This document shows, piece by piece, positions 34,633 to 45,690 of a DNA stretch of 64,000 bases. Source of the DNA: Crotophaga sulcirostris (Eukaryota > Chordata > Aves > Cuculiformes > Crotophagidae); NCBI GenBank assembly GCA_013397455.1, contig VYZB01000056.1:3181321-3245320 (forward strand). Reading direction: 5' to 3'. Both the position numbers and the translations under genes were made by a program. A model generated the notes under the pieces. It did no database searches. It saw only the letters and a program-made list of their open reading frames with translations, and was not told the origin of the DNA. Numbering within the stretch: position 1 is the stretch's first letter; each line of letters begins with the position of its first letter.

Positions 34633-35190
34633 TGTCGACACAATGGCATCCAGAGGGATCTTGACAGACTGGAGAGGTGGGGCTGTGCGAGCATCATAAA
34701 GTTCAACAAGTCCAAGTGTAAGGTTGGGACAATCCCAAGCACAAATCCAGGCTGGGTGGAGAATGAATTGGGAGCAGGTCTGAGGAGAAGGACTTAGGGT
34801 GTTGGTGGATGAGAAGATCAGCATGAGCCAGCAGTGGGTGCTCACAGCCCAGAGAGCCAACTGTGTCCTGGGCTGCATCCAGAGCAGTGGGACCAGCAGG
34901 GCGAGGGAGGGGATTCTGACCCTCTGTTCCAGGTGAGACCTCACCTGGAGCCCTCTGTTCAGTTCTGGAGCCCTCAGCATAGGAAGGACATGGAGCGGTT
35001 GGAGTCCAGAGGAGACCACGGAGATGATCCGAGGGCTGGAGCACCTCTGCTATGAGGACAGGCTGAGAGAGTTGGGGTTGTTCAGCCTGGAGGAGAGAAG
35101 GCTTTGGGGAGACCTTAGAGCAGCCTCCAGTGCTGAAAAGGGCTCCAGGAGAGCTGGTGAGGGGCTCTTGATCAGGGCGTGCAGGGACAG
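34633..35190 (+). mobile_element. CR1 LINE internal fragment lacking its 3' end
   Basis: About 560 bp of ORF2 in plus orientation. It includes the part reading GACAGACTGGAGAGGTGGG, then GAGAAGGACTTAGGGTGTTG, then CATGAGCCAGCAGTGGGTGC. The frame 35024-35350 has [19 protein letters not shown]. It stops at CTCTTGATCAGGG plus about 17 bp. The ORF2 carboxy box, 3' UTR and ATTCTATG end are all missing to the right. Since CR1 copies start from the 3' end, this end must have been lost after insertion. Confidence 0.93.
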
Positions 35191-36436
35191 CACCCATGGC
35201 TCCGGGCACCACACCAGGGGACACCACTGGCAGCACCTCCAGGCGCTGTGGGAGCTTTTGCTGGGAGAGCGACTTCTATTTTGGTTTTGCGTGTTCCAGG
35301 CGTACCTCCTTCACTTTCAAATCATCTTCTCTACCTCTTTCTCCCTGTAGCTTGGGTTGTAAATTTACCGCTATTAATTAATTTATAATTAAGTTCTATA
35401 TAGCACCCGCTCACTTGAAGAGACATGATTTCAGATAATCTCAGTTTGTCAAAATATGCCTGTCTCTTTTCAAAGCTGCAAGGAAAACACTGTGCAGCTT
35501 CGGGTTTTGAGATGTTAAACAGAGCGACAGTACGAATACTTGCCCTGGAGGAGTCAGCTCGGCAGTAGAGAGACAGAGAAGAAAAACACACACTGTGATT
35601 TTTGGCAATGCAGAACATTTCCCCTTCTGCAGGTGTGGGATGCACAGCCTTGGGCGTGGAGGGGGGGGGATCTTCTCAGCCTCTCCTTTCGAGCCCCTGA
35701 CCCAATGCATCTCCACCCTTCCCTGTGAGGCTGGGACAGGCAGCAAGGGTTTTCCTCTGCAAAATGAGGGTGAGGACTGCCCACCACTCCATGCTCAGGA
35801 ACCACAATCACCTTGACCTTGTTACAGCCCAGCACATGGGAACAACTCGGCACCATCCTCTTCCTCCTCCAGTGACCCAAACAGACCGAGCATGGGGACT
35901 GCCAAGGTCTGACGTAGCACAGAGCCTGTAGTGCAGCTGAATTAAATAATAACTAATCCCTGCAGGAAGTGCTGAAAGTCATATTTAATACATACGCGGC
36001 CCATAACCCGTTTGCTATCTAATTGGCTGCAAACTAAACAAGCAATAGATATCCAATTATGGGATCGTATACCAAGCGTCCTATGTCCTGCTGTAGCTCA
36101 GAGGCTCAGGGAAGCATTTAACTGCTAATAAACAAGGTGCATGGTTTAATTTGAAAGGTTATTGCAATTTAATATGACTGAACAGCGGTGAGCACTCACA
36201 TGGCAAGTTACAGGAGCTGTTATCGTAGCAAAGCAGTGTGTGTTGTTCCCAAAGCATCTGGTCAGCACGAAACCCTCTGGCTCTTACCTGGGACAAAAAG
36301 GTGGGGTTTGCTTCTTGGTGGTCCTAGCAGACCAAGATGGGACATGAAAGGCTGCTGCTGCTTCCTTAACCCCAGGGAAGGCTTGTATCATAAATGGTGT
36401 GGCCAACAGGAACAGGGAAGGGTTTGTGCAGAGGCC
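35191..36436. other. Unique DNA with AT-rich blocks
   Basis: No exon recognised. Two AT-rich repeat-free parts, 35350-35560 and 35935-36180, contain TAATTA-type cores (TTAATTAATTTATAATTAA near 35374). Confidence 0.45.
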
Positions 36437-36520
36437 TTGAGGGGCTGGAGCACATCCAGAGAAGGTCAACAGAGCTGTGGAGGAAGGAGCTGGAGAACAA
36501 GTCTAATGAGAAGAGCAATG
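36437..36520 (+). mobile_element. CR1 LINE internal fragment
   Basis: About 85 bp in plus orientation: GGGGCTGGAGCACATCCAGA, GAAGGTCAACAGAGCTGTGG and GAGCTGGAGAACAAGTCTAA, the same order as in the ORF2 part at 4700-4740. Both ends are lost. Old and short. Confidence 0.65.
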
Positions 36521-36584
36521 TCTGAAATGCCTAAGGGGAGGAATAAGCTGAACTTGTGAACCTCCTGAGAGCCACAAAAGAGTC

Positions 36585-36735
36585 AACAAAAGCCCTGGGT
36601 GTGACTGTGGGCAGCTCATGGAAAACTTCTGCACAATGAGCAGGGGCTGAAGAGGAAGCAGCAGGTCAGGGTCTGCAGGGAGCACAGGAGGAAAGAGTGT
36701 GGAGATCCTCTAACGCCCCTGGAATGCTGAGGCTG
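36585..36735 (+). mobile_element. Possible ancient CR1-like ORF2 remnant
   Basis: A plus-strand frame reads ALGVTVGSSWKTSAQ, a stop, then after about 25 residues SNAPGMLRLCSA. This follows the order of the conserved ORF2 segment LGVMVDNSMKISAQ...IMPLYRSMVRP of ancient amniote CR1/L3 elements. The match is weak in between. Since this part lies upstream of the neighbouring piece in a full element but downstream here, it would be a separate insertion. Confidence 0.5.
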
Positions 36736-36790
36736 TGCTCAGCCTAGCACAGTGTGAGCCAACCGGATCCCAGGAGGGAGGAAGGCAGGT

Positions 36791-37028
36791 GGTATCACAG
36801 TATTGCAAGGTTGGAAAGGACCTTTGAGATCATCGAGTCCAACCTACTAGCCAACACTAACACCAACTCGTCTTCTAGACCAGGGCACTGAGTGCCTCAG
36901 CCAATCTCCTCTTAAACACCTCCAGGGATGGTGACTCCACCACCTCCCCGGGCAGCACATTCCAATGGCCAATCACCCTTTCAATGAAGAATTTCTTCTG
37001 AGTATCAAGCCTAAACCTCGCCTGGCTC
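36791..37028 (-). mobile_element. CR1 LINE 3' fragment (group E)
   Basis: A minus-strand tail of about 240 bp. The frame 36875-37180 ends in [19 protein letters not shown] plus [11 protein letters not shown], the ORF2 carboxy end, preceded by QKKFFIERV. The 3' end is the group E type shared with 23171. It is relatively well preserved. Confidence 0.94.
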
Positions 37029-37214
37029 AAGGACGGCAGGACGGCAGTGTGTGAGGTGCTGGGAAACACTTCCCTGTAAGGAGATCCTGCCCAGGCTGAT
37101 GCTGTACTGGGCAGTGCGCACCAGTGCTGAAGACATAAAGGTGATTGGATGGAGAACAGCTGCAAAACCTCTACTCTCAACCCAAAAATGCAAAGGCCTT
37201 TCTAGAAGAGGAGG

Positions 37215-37783
37215 GGTCTTGGGAGAGCCAACCACGTCCTGGGTGCATCAAGCACTCCACTGCTTGCTGGTCCCCCCTCTGCTCCACACTGTGTGCCCCA
37301 CCTTGAGTGTTGAGGACAGTTCTGGGCACCACAGGAGAAAAGGATCGAAAGCAACTGGAGGCCACAAAGTTGGTGAAGGATCTAGAGGGGAAGCCGTGTG
37401 AGGAGCAGCTGAAGTCACTGGGTCTGTTCAGCCTGGAGAAGAGGAAACTGAGGGGAGACCTCATTGTGGTTACAGGTTCCTCACAAGGGGAGGAGGAGGA
37501 GCAGGCACTGAGCTCTTCTCTCTGGACTCAAGGGAATGGCAGGAAGATGTGCCAGGGCAGGGTTAGGTTGGACATTAGGACAAGGTTCTTCCCCCAGAGG
37601 GTGGTGGAGCACTGGAACAGCTACCCAGGAAAGCAGTCACACCAAGCCTGACAATATTCCAGCAGCATTTGGCCAACACCCTCAGCCCCACGGTGTGAAT
37701 GTTGGGGTTGTCCTGTGCAGGGACAGGAGCTGGGCTCAATGGTCTTTGGGGGTCCCTGCCAGCTCAGGACATTTGGTGATGCT
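37215..37783 (+). mobile_element. CR1 LINE 3' fragment (group D)
   Basis: About 570 bp in plus orientation. The frame 37307-37651 covers ORF2 from ATKLVKDLEGKPCEEQLKSL to RTRFFPQRVVEHWNSYPGK, open for 114 codons. The group D UTR follows (GTTGTCCTGTGCAGGGACAG). The terminus is eroded: CTCAGGACATTTGGTGATGC instead of ATTCTATG. The first 80 bp, 37215-37300, are the most diverged. Confidence 0.93.
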
Positions 37784-39392
37784 AGGAGCTGTAGAAGGAA
37801 AAGGTTTTTCTTCCTTCCTTCCCTCTGGCATCACTGGCACCTGCACTGGCTGGGTGCAGGGCTCAGCTCCTCACCCATCACTGTCTGCCTTGAGGTGGCT
37901 TTGCCTTGGTCTGTAAGCCCCCAAGCCCCCAGGGCAGGGGATGGTGTCCAAACTACCCTCACATTCAGACAGGAGCCATCTCCAGTGGAAACAGAAGTGG
38001 AGGAACATCCCGCCCCAACCCTAAAATGTAGAAAAAAATCAGACAGCAATGAAAATAACACAAGCAATATCTGCATTGTTTCTTTCTGGGAGTAGTAGGA
38101 GCTAAGAAAAACAAACAAGTCTAACTAAGTGCTTTGGCAATTATACAGACAAACAAATCACTTTCCCAAATTGCTTCTTTGGGGAATCACGGCTCCTGGA
38201 AATGAAACACAAACAGATTATTAAAAAAGAGCTTCCCGTTGGGAGAGAAACAGTATTTACAAGAGAAGATGTGCCTAGCTGGACCTCTAATTGCTGTTCA
38301 TTATCTCATATTGATTTAATTAGTTGCTGCACTCAGGTCTAAATTGCCCGCTGTCCTCAGCAGGGGATTTAGGAGCCAGGGTGTGTCCTGACCTGCTGGG
38401 TGGCAGCAGAGAGGGGGTCCCATCTGCCACGCTGGGGGGCACAGCAGTTGTGGAAAGGGGGTCCCCTCTGCCACGACAGTGAGCAGGGATGGTGGCACAT
38501 CCTCGTGGGCTGCTCCTTCTGCAGAACCTGCGGCTGCTGTGAAGCACTAATTAACTGAAGTCATTAGAGAAAGTGTCTCCATAACACAGAACCAAAGTGT
38601 CTTTGTGAAGGCAGGATGAGATGCATCACTTGGGCTGGCTGCTAGAGCAAGAGGTGACCGGGGAAGCAGAGGTTTGGCGAGAGGCAATGCAAGAGGCTGC
38701 AGGGTTGCAGGCAGCTTTTTTCGGATGTGCAGCCCTGCCTCGTGTTCTGGAACATGCTGGGAATGCACAACTCAGCCCCAGGCTCACATCCCCACACCAA
38801 TGCACCTCACTGCTGCTGGCTCCCCAAATGAAAACCTGAGGACTATTAACTTCCTTGATTAGTGACCTTTGGGGACCAACCGTTCAGCGAATTCCTGGTT
38901 TGTAATTGCAGGTGATTAATGAGGGAGTGGGCAGTTGTTCTTCGAAACATCAGGAATTGCTTCTTCAAGGAAATTATGGCCAAGTGGGACAATGAGATGC
39001 CCTCGCTGAAAGCTCAGTTCAGGAAACTGATGCTCCTGCTGTGAAATTCATATTCTCTGAATGGATGTGGCAGCACCAGCTCCAGCATGAATTAGAGGAG
39101 TCACAGCATCAGCTCTTTCCCACGCAGGCTGGAGCTGGAGCCTCGCCAACCTGCGTGTGCCGCGACTGCATCGCTGGGACTGCCAACAGCTGCTGGTGCT
39201 GGAACAAGAGCTGCAGGGCAGAGCAAAAGCAGGTGACGGGTGTAGGCGTGAGGGCACGTGCATGCAAACACACAGCCCCGTGCACGTGGATGCCTGCAAA
39301 TGCTGCAGAGGTGTCCGTTTCCCCTGTCCACTGGAAAATACTTGGAACTGCTCCTCCTGTGTGCTTTTGCTGTTAGACATCATGGCTGTATT
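37784..39392. other. Unique non-coding DNA, no gene seen
   Basis: AT-rich at 38020-38340, otherwise GC-moderate. A related pair of segments, AGAGGGGGTCCCATCTGCCA and AAAGGGGGTCCCCTCTGCCA, lies about 45 bp apart at 38410-38475. No exon recognised. Confidence 0.45.
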
Positions 39393-39810
39393 TCATGGAA
39401 TCATAGAATCAGGGAATGGGTGTGGTTGGAAGGGACCTCAAAGCCCATCCAGTTCCAACCCCCTGCCATGGGCAGGGACACCTCCCACTAGGTCAGGGGG
39501 CTCCAAGACCCATCCAACCTGGCCTTGAACACCTCCAGGGATGGGGCAGCCACAGCGTCTCTGGGAAACACGGGCCAGGGCCTCTTCACTCTCATGAAAA
39601 ATCTCTTCCTAATGTCTCATCTAAATCTTCCCCCTTCCAATTTAAAGCTATTCCCCCTCCTCCTATCACTACAGACCTTTGCAAAAAGTCCTTCCCCAGT
39701 TTTCCTGGAGGCCCTTTCAGTACAGGGAGGCTGCTCTAAGGTCTCCCCAGAGCCTTCTCATCTCTAGGCTGAACAACCCTAACTCTCTCAGCCTGTCCTC
39801 ACAGCAGAGG
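39393..39810 (-). mobile_element. CR1 LINE 3' fragment (group C)
   Basis: About 420 bp in minus orientation, with the 3' end at the left (GATTCTATGATTCCATG on the complement). On the plus strand it runs through CAGTTCCAACCCCCTGCCAT and CACCTCCAGGGATGGGG to CAGCCTGTCCTCACAGCAGA, the ORF2 part encoding CYEDRL. The same organisation as 21855-22455, with an earlier truncation. Confidence 0.95.
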
Positions 39811-42387
39811 ACATTTCCCCCTTGTTTATCAGCTCTGCAACCCATTGATCCTGTTTTCCCTGAGGCACTGGAAGAATTATTATAGTCCAAAGCTAAGAAA
39901 TAGTCCTTCATGCAAGGAGCCCTGTGAAAGTGAACCATTTCTGACTAATTCTCGCAACACACACACAAGCAATACTGCGTTATGCTGGACGTCATTCCTG
40001 CTTGTTTGATTCACACAGCAAGAGTCAGGGGCTCACAGAAATGTAGGAGTTGAAGCAAGAGACCCAAGGGCAGAGGAGGGAGGATGCCTGCTCAGCAGAC
40101 CGATGCCACCCAGTGCACTTCAATCCATTCCCTCGCGCTGCCGCGTCCCCCACTGCACATGCTGCATGGTGAGATCGAAAGGAGAATTGGATCAGAGGTA
40201 ACTGGAGGTACAGCTGCTGTTAAAAATGATCCTTTGTGCATCAAATCAGTATTCCACGGGCTGCTCACGATTCAATACATCAAAGGTTGAAGGATCATAC
40301 AACCCTATTAGCTACAAACTTTAATTTCCCTTCGGGGCTGGTGTGTTACAATGCAACTACAGCAGCAATTACAACTTTTCCTTCACTGACAACTTGTTTA
40401 GATCAATAATGTCCTCAGCATCTTGAATCAAGATGGGCTCCATCAGCCGAACGAATAAAACAGCCAGACCCCACGATTCAGCCACAAAGGCTGGGTCCCC
40501 CCCTGCCTGTTCTGCCTGCGCGGGCTGTTTTCCCGTGCTATGGTAGATGCGTGGATTTTGCAAAACTGGACCATCACCCCCTCATCCAAACCAAACTGAA
40601 GCTCTTCCAGCTCTCTGGTTTCTCTCCATGAGGTTCCATACTGAGATCTTCCCTTTGTCCCTCTGGAGCTGGGGGTGGGGACCAGGTCTCCGCACTGCAT
40701 CAGTGGTGTTGTACCTGGGGACTGTTTCTCTCATTGCTGCCGCTGCTGCCACAGCTACGGGCAGTGCTGCAGCCCCAGCTGGGCACACGGCTCAGCATTG
40801 GGTACCATGTGGCCCCTGACCAGGGCACTGCCTCTCCTCTCCTCAGCTCTCAGCTGAGTTTCAGCTTCACCTCTCACACACAAAATATCACCGCATCATC
40901 CTTGGAGCGGAGAGGGGAATCTGAAACCTTTCTCCCTGTATTTTGACAGAGCTGTGACAACCCCCTGAGAGTCTCCCAAGGACAGGGAGCAGAGATTTGG
41001 TTCTGATCAACATCTGTAAAACCAAATCTCCCCTCTGCAGTGCCGAGGAGCATCACTGGCAGCTGTGGCAGCAGCAGTCCCATTGGTGGGGTGCTGAACC
41101 CCTTCCCACCTCTTTGGGGACCGCAACCGTGAGTCTGGGGTCACGATGTTGATGGCTGTCAGCACAGGACCACGTTTCCTTGTATTTAGGGTATTGCCTG
41201 AGCTACTATTGTCCCTGCTGTGGCACGGAGCCAGGGAGCACGAAGGAGTGGTAATAAATCTACTCACTGAACTAGAGCTGACATGGGAATTGAAAAGGAG
41301 AAAAATCCAACAGGAGTGAGTGTGGTCTCCATCCCCAAGACAGATGGCCTGGTGGAGTCATAATAAAAAAGTGGTACAGAACTTGTGGGTGGAATGGGAT
41401 GCAGTAATTACGGCCCTTTGATGAGTAAGAGCAAAGAGGCTTCCAGCTATCACCCGCTAATCCCTAAGAAGGTTGGACACCTCTCTCTGCCTGGGCAAGG
41501 CTGGTGATTTAAGGCAGGCACTTCAGATTTTTTTAATGCAACAGATGGACTGGACCTCCTGGAAATGCCTGAGGTTTGTGCTGGCAAGGTTCTGGGAGCC
41601 TGTGTGCCAGCAAGGGCGAGAGGAGGTGGGGATGGCTGCAGGCACTGAGAGCTCCAGGTGAGAGCTGAAAAATGGCAGGCTCGCACATAAAGTTTATAAA
41701 ACTGCAGAGAGTGAAACATTTTGCAGACCATTAGAGGCCAGTGAGATGGCCTTGAAAGAATGAGTTGTGATGTATTGACTCCAAGTCCGTCGCCTTGGAA
41801 CAAGCTATTCCTTCCAGCGGATGTGCTAGAATGAAGGTTAGGGAAACCTCGTCAAAACACAGGCAGAAGTTCAACGCCTCATATGCAAACACGTTACAGA
41901 TCCCTCTTCATTAAAGCCAACAGCCTTGTTTGGGAAGAAAGGGAATTTAATCTAAAAAAAAGTTAGCTGAGCTGGAAATGGCAGATCCGTTAGTTTGCCA
42001 AGGAGCAGACACAAATATGCGTGCATGCACATATATGGACAAGTGTAATAAATAAAAAAATCAGTTACACAGCTAGCATTTTCACAGGGAAATCAATGTC
42101 TGTGGGTTCAGGGAATAATGAGCTCGTAACAAATTTAATAGATGTCCCTAAAGAGAGGCAGATGAAAGGCTGCAGGGAAAGGCTTTTTAAGGGAGGCACC
42201 CAGTCACCTGCAAGTTTTCCAGACAGATCATTCCAGATTATCCTCTCCTCAAAAGCAGCATTGAACAGAGGTTTCCACTGGGCTTTTGGGGGCTTCTTGT
42301 ACCCCCGGTTAGAGCCTGACTATGTGAGGGAGAGACATAACACTACTGAAAGTGTAGATCTGAGATGCAGAAACATTAAGTGACTTG
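39811..42387. other. Unique non-coding DNA, no gene seen
   Basis: About 2.6 kb. GC-moderate parts at 40500-40900 give chance frames on both strands. The parts around 40260-40400 and 41870-42060 are AT-rich. No repeat family recognised. Confidence 0.5.
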
Positions 42388-42480
42388 TGAATGTTTGGGT
42401 TGTCCTATGCAGGGACAGGAGATGGAATTGATGGTCCTTGTGGGTCCCTTCCAACTCAGAACATTCTATGATTCTATGAC
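42388..42480 (+). mobile_element. CR1 LINE 3' tip (group D)
   Basis: A plus-strand, UTR-only tail: GAATGTTTGGGTTGTCCTAT, GCAGGGACAGGAGATGG, CCTTCCAACTCAGAACATTC, ending with two ATTCTATG units. Truncated at its 5' side within the group D marker. Confidence 0.92.
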
Positions 42481-45302
42481 TCTGAGCCCAGCCAGGAGGA
42501 GGGAAGCTTTCCATGACAACACACACTACCTCGAGCACGAAACCAGCAGCCTTTGCCGCTCCTACCCCCACTGCACCGGCTGCTGAGGCTCTTCAGAGCT
42601 GCGGCCACCATGTACCAGGCGCCGGCTTCATGACAGGTCCTCCCCAGGCAAACATCAGCCCTGTGGTGTGAACAGTGATGCTTGCTGATGGAAATGGCCA
42701 CTGCAAAGGTCAGAAAGCATTTGCTGTTCAATAACAAGCTGGACTTGATGCAGGCGTGCTCAGTGAAACACGCTGCACGACGTGCCAGAACTTTCCTTGA
42801 GTTCTAACGTGGTGATAACACCCTAACTTGCTCATATTTAACACATCTTTCAGCTGGCCCTGGAAGTGTTACTTTCTAAATGAACGTTGCTGTATGAGGA
42901 ACAGGCTCCAACCCTGCGAGGCTGGGGCACACGCTGTACGCACACCGCGAGCATGCTGATTATCTTGCTGCTCAGCTCAAGCACGGTTTGCTTGATCAGG
43001 TAGCAGAAAAACTAGCAGAAATTAAATTAAGTAGCAATCTCACAGCTACATAGAACAAAACCGAGGGCATCCTCCCTTGATGGGTGAGCTAGGGACACTG
43101 CTGTGAGTGCTGGCCCTGAGATCCCACATCCTTCTTCACCATCAAGTCCTGCCTTCACCATCGCTGAGGAAAGAGTTATCATATGACCAGGGTGTCAGGG
43201 TCCGACCCCGGGGAACAAGGTTTTTGTTTCCAGCTCCTGAATGCAAACATCTCATGTGTGTCTGGTTCTGCTTTGGAGGAGTGTGGAGCTGCTTTGCAAT
43301 AAAGACTGTTGGCAAACCATTTCCAGGGTTCTTATTCAGCAAGGTACTTCAGACCATGATTAATTTGGTAGTCAATAGGAGTTCTCACAGGTTGAAATTT
43401 TAGGGAAACGCGAGACCTTGCAGAATCAAAGCTGCAGTAACGATTTACTAACAATTCTTTTTGGCCGCGTTGGTATGGGATCTAAAAGAATGGATGTATT
43501 TTTTCATAAAACTGGAGTTTAAAAGGTTCTCTTTATCGTCTCACTGGTTTCTGGCAAAGTTCTTTCTTGCATTTATGTTCCCAGAGGGTTTTCTTTGTGA
43601 GCTCTGGCTGCAGGAGGCACAAGGCTGGAAGGGGTGTGGGGTTGGTTTCTTTGCATCTCTGGTAGGAAATCTGAGGCAGTTGGAGTTTCTCAGGTGATGG
43701 TTCCTTCTCTCAAAGTGTCAGGAGTACTTTGCTGGATGTAAAGTATTTATCAGAGAAGATCTGGTGCTTTCCTAGCTCTAAGAACTGTTTGTCAGCAGAT
43801 TCAGAAACAGAGCTGGAGAAACCAAGGAAGCATCAAAGTGTAACTTATGGGGAATTTGGACTTTTCCAACATGGACTTTAAGCTCAGAGCTTCTATGAAT
43901 CACTCTGGTGGCAGCTGGGTGGATGAACACACTGAGGCTTCAGTACGGAACATCCAGTCAAAGCCAGAGTTCATTCCTTGCTTTGGAAATGCACTTGGGA
44001 TGGGACAAACACCGCTCTGATATATAGTGCAGGGTCTGGCAAGGATGGTGTGAGGCTCCCTCGAGTCAGGGTGGCAGAGGAAGACAAATGTGGGTTGTTC
44101 AGCACCTTAGAGAGAAAGCACCATCGAGTACCTGGCCCTTGGCCAACTATTTGCGATGGAAGTCCAAGGCTGGCGTCCAACATCTTTTATGTTTCCAGAC
44201 GGCTTGGCACATGCTTGCAGGGCCATTGCCTGGACACCCAGAAAGCTCATCAGCCTGACCTGTCAAGACTGTACTCGGGCTGAAAAACGCACTCATCTCT
44301 GCACTCAAGTGCGTTGACAATATTGACCTGTTACATGCTGATCCAACTACAATTCCTGCATAAGCACGGCTTGCGTGCATCACACTGAGTGTCCTTTTTA
44401 TTGCATATCCCTGCAAGGCAGCAACGTGCATGATTTGCAGCTGCTGGGCTTTGAGAGCCTGCAGAGAATCCGCTTTGGTTGTGTGTCACATCTGGAGGTG
44501 TGAGGACCTTTGTTGAGGACCTTGGCCCCATTGTCCTAGGGTGCACAGGGCACACGCAACCACCGAGCAGATGCTTGCCACAAGCAGTGAAATGCTGAAG
44601 TTATCAACTTTGTAAAAGTTAAAGAAATAAAGTTTTACTACAGAGAATGATTCAGTTTTATAACGTCTATAAAAGCCTGTTAGGTGTTTGTGAGTGGTCT
44701 GCTTAATCCTGCCTTCGCCTGGACCTGTAAATCCGATAAAAGGCTGTTGCTTCCAACTGGGTCACTGTGGCTTAATTACTAAAGTCCTCAGGTGCCAATT
44801 CTCATGAATAAACAATGGTTTCATGGATAAAACAAATCAACATATTAAACATCCTTTATAGCTAAAAAAGTTCCAACCGTTATGCAAATAGACCTGTTAA
44901 ATGAAGAATATTCCTAGGTAAAATAATTATGCAGAACAGTTTCCCCTCTGCATAAGGTGCCAAAAATTATCTCAGTGATGCCAATTATCTGCTTGTTAGC
45001 ACTGACATTATCATAGTCATTACACAGAACTGGTGCAGTTTATGTAAGATCTACACTGTGTTCTATTGTCATTTTTTTTCCCTCTATTTACAACTCTGTA
45101 TAATAAATGTCATTTTTCAAATGTTAAGGTATTTGGTATTTAATCTATCATTAAGGTTCTGAATATGTCTGGCCCCTAATAGGGAGGCTGGTTTTAACAC
45201 CCTGCGGTACTAAAAAAAATAAAATAGGGGGAAAAATGAGAGAAAAAAACTCTAATCACCTTAGGTAGGGAAGATGTGAGGAGCAGAACAGTTTAGCTGC
45301 TG
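42481..45302. other. Unique DNA, AT-rich in the right half
   Basis: About 2.8 kb without CR1. A possible but weak LTR-like interval at 43193-43314 is discussed among the rejected items. The part 44580-45200 is AT-rich and repeat-free with the octamer ATGCAAAT at 44882-44889. No exon recognised. Confidence 0.5.
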
Positions 45303-45452
45303 TAATGCCCCATCCCCGTAGGTGTTCAAGGTCAGGTTGGACGGGACTTTGAGCCCCCTGATCCAGTGGGAGGTGTCCCTGCCTATGATAGGGGGGTGGG
45401 CCTGGATGGGCTTTAAGGTCCTTTTCAATCCAAACCATTCTGTGATTCTATG
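45303..45452 (+). mobile_element. CR1 LINE 3' fragment (group C)
   Basis: A plus-strand tail of 150 bp: CCCATCCCCGTAGGTGTTCA, TTTGAGCCCCCTGATCCAGT, GGATGGGCTTTAAGGTCC, ending CATTCTGTGATTCTATGA. Confidence 0.94.
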
Positions 45453-45572
45453 AAAACAAGCAAAGTTTTGCTGCTGGGTGCATCTTTGCTGGGGTCAGCA
45501 CAGCAGCAGCGCTTGGGGTCTCCACTACTGATGTTGGGATGGTGGCAGGGATGCTCGGACAGCCCCAACCTG

Positions 45573-45690
45573 CCATAGAATCATAGAATGTCCTGAGTTG
45601 GAAGGGACCCACAAAGATCATTGAGGCCAACTCCTGCCCCTGCACAGGGCACCCCAACATTCACACTGTGTGGTTGAGAGGTGTCATTCC
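45573..45690 (-). mobile_element. CR1 LINE 3' fragment (group D)
   Basis: A minus-strand tail, 3' end at the left (ATTCTATGATTCTATGG on the complement). On the plus strand: TCCTGAGTTGGAAGGGACCC, then CACCCCAACATTCACACTGT. It faces the plus-strand tail ending at 45452, with 120 bp between the two 3' ends. This is a second tail-to-tail pair, of two different groups. Confidence 0.93.

Noticed and set aside
38400..38480. Pair of similar 22-bp segments (GGGGGTCCC...TCTGCCACG)
   Set aside because: Only two copies about 45 bp apart with different intervening sequence. Not enough for a repeat array or a regulatory claim.
43193..43314. LTR-like interval starting TGTCAGGGTCCGACCCC and ending AATAAAGACTGTTGGCA
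   Set aside because: It has TG...CA ends and an AATAAA near the end, but is only 122 bp, has no visible target-site duplication, no partner LTR and no primer-binding site or internal region. Too weak to call an endogenous retroviral LTR.
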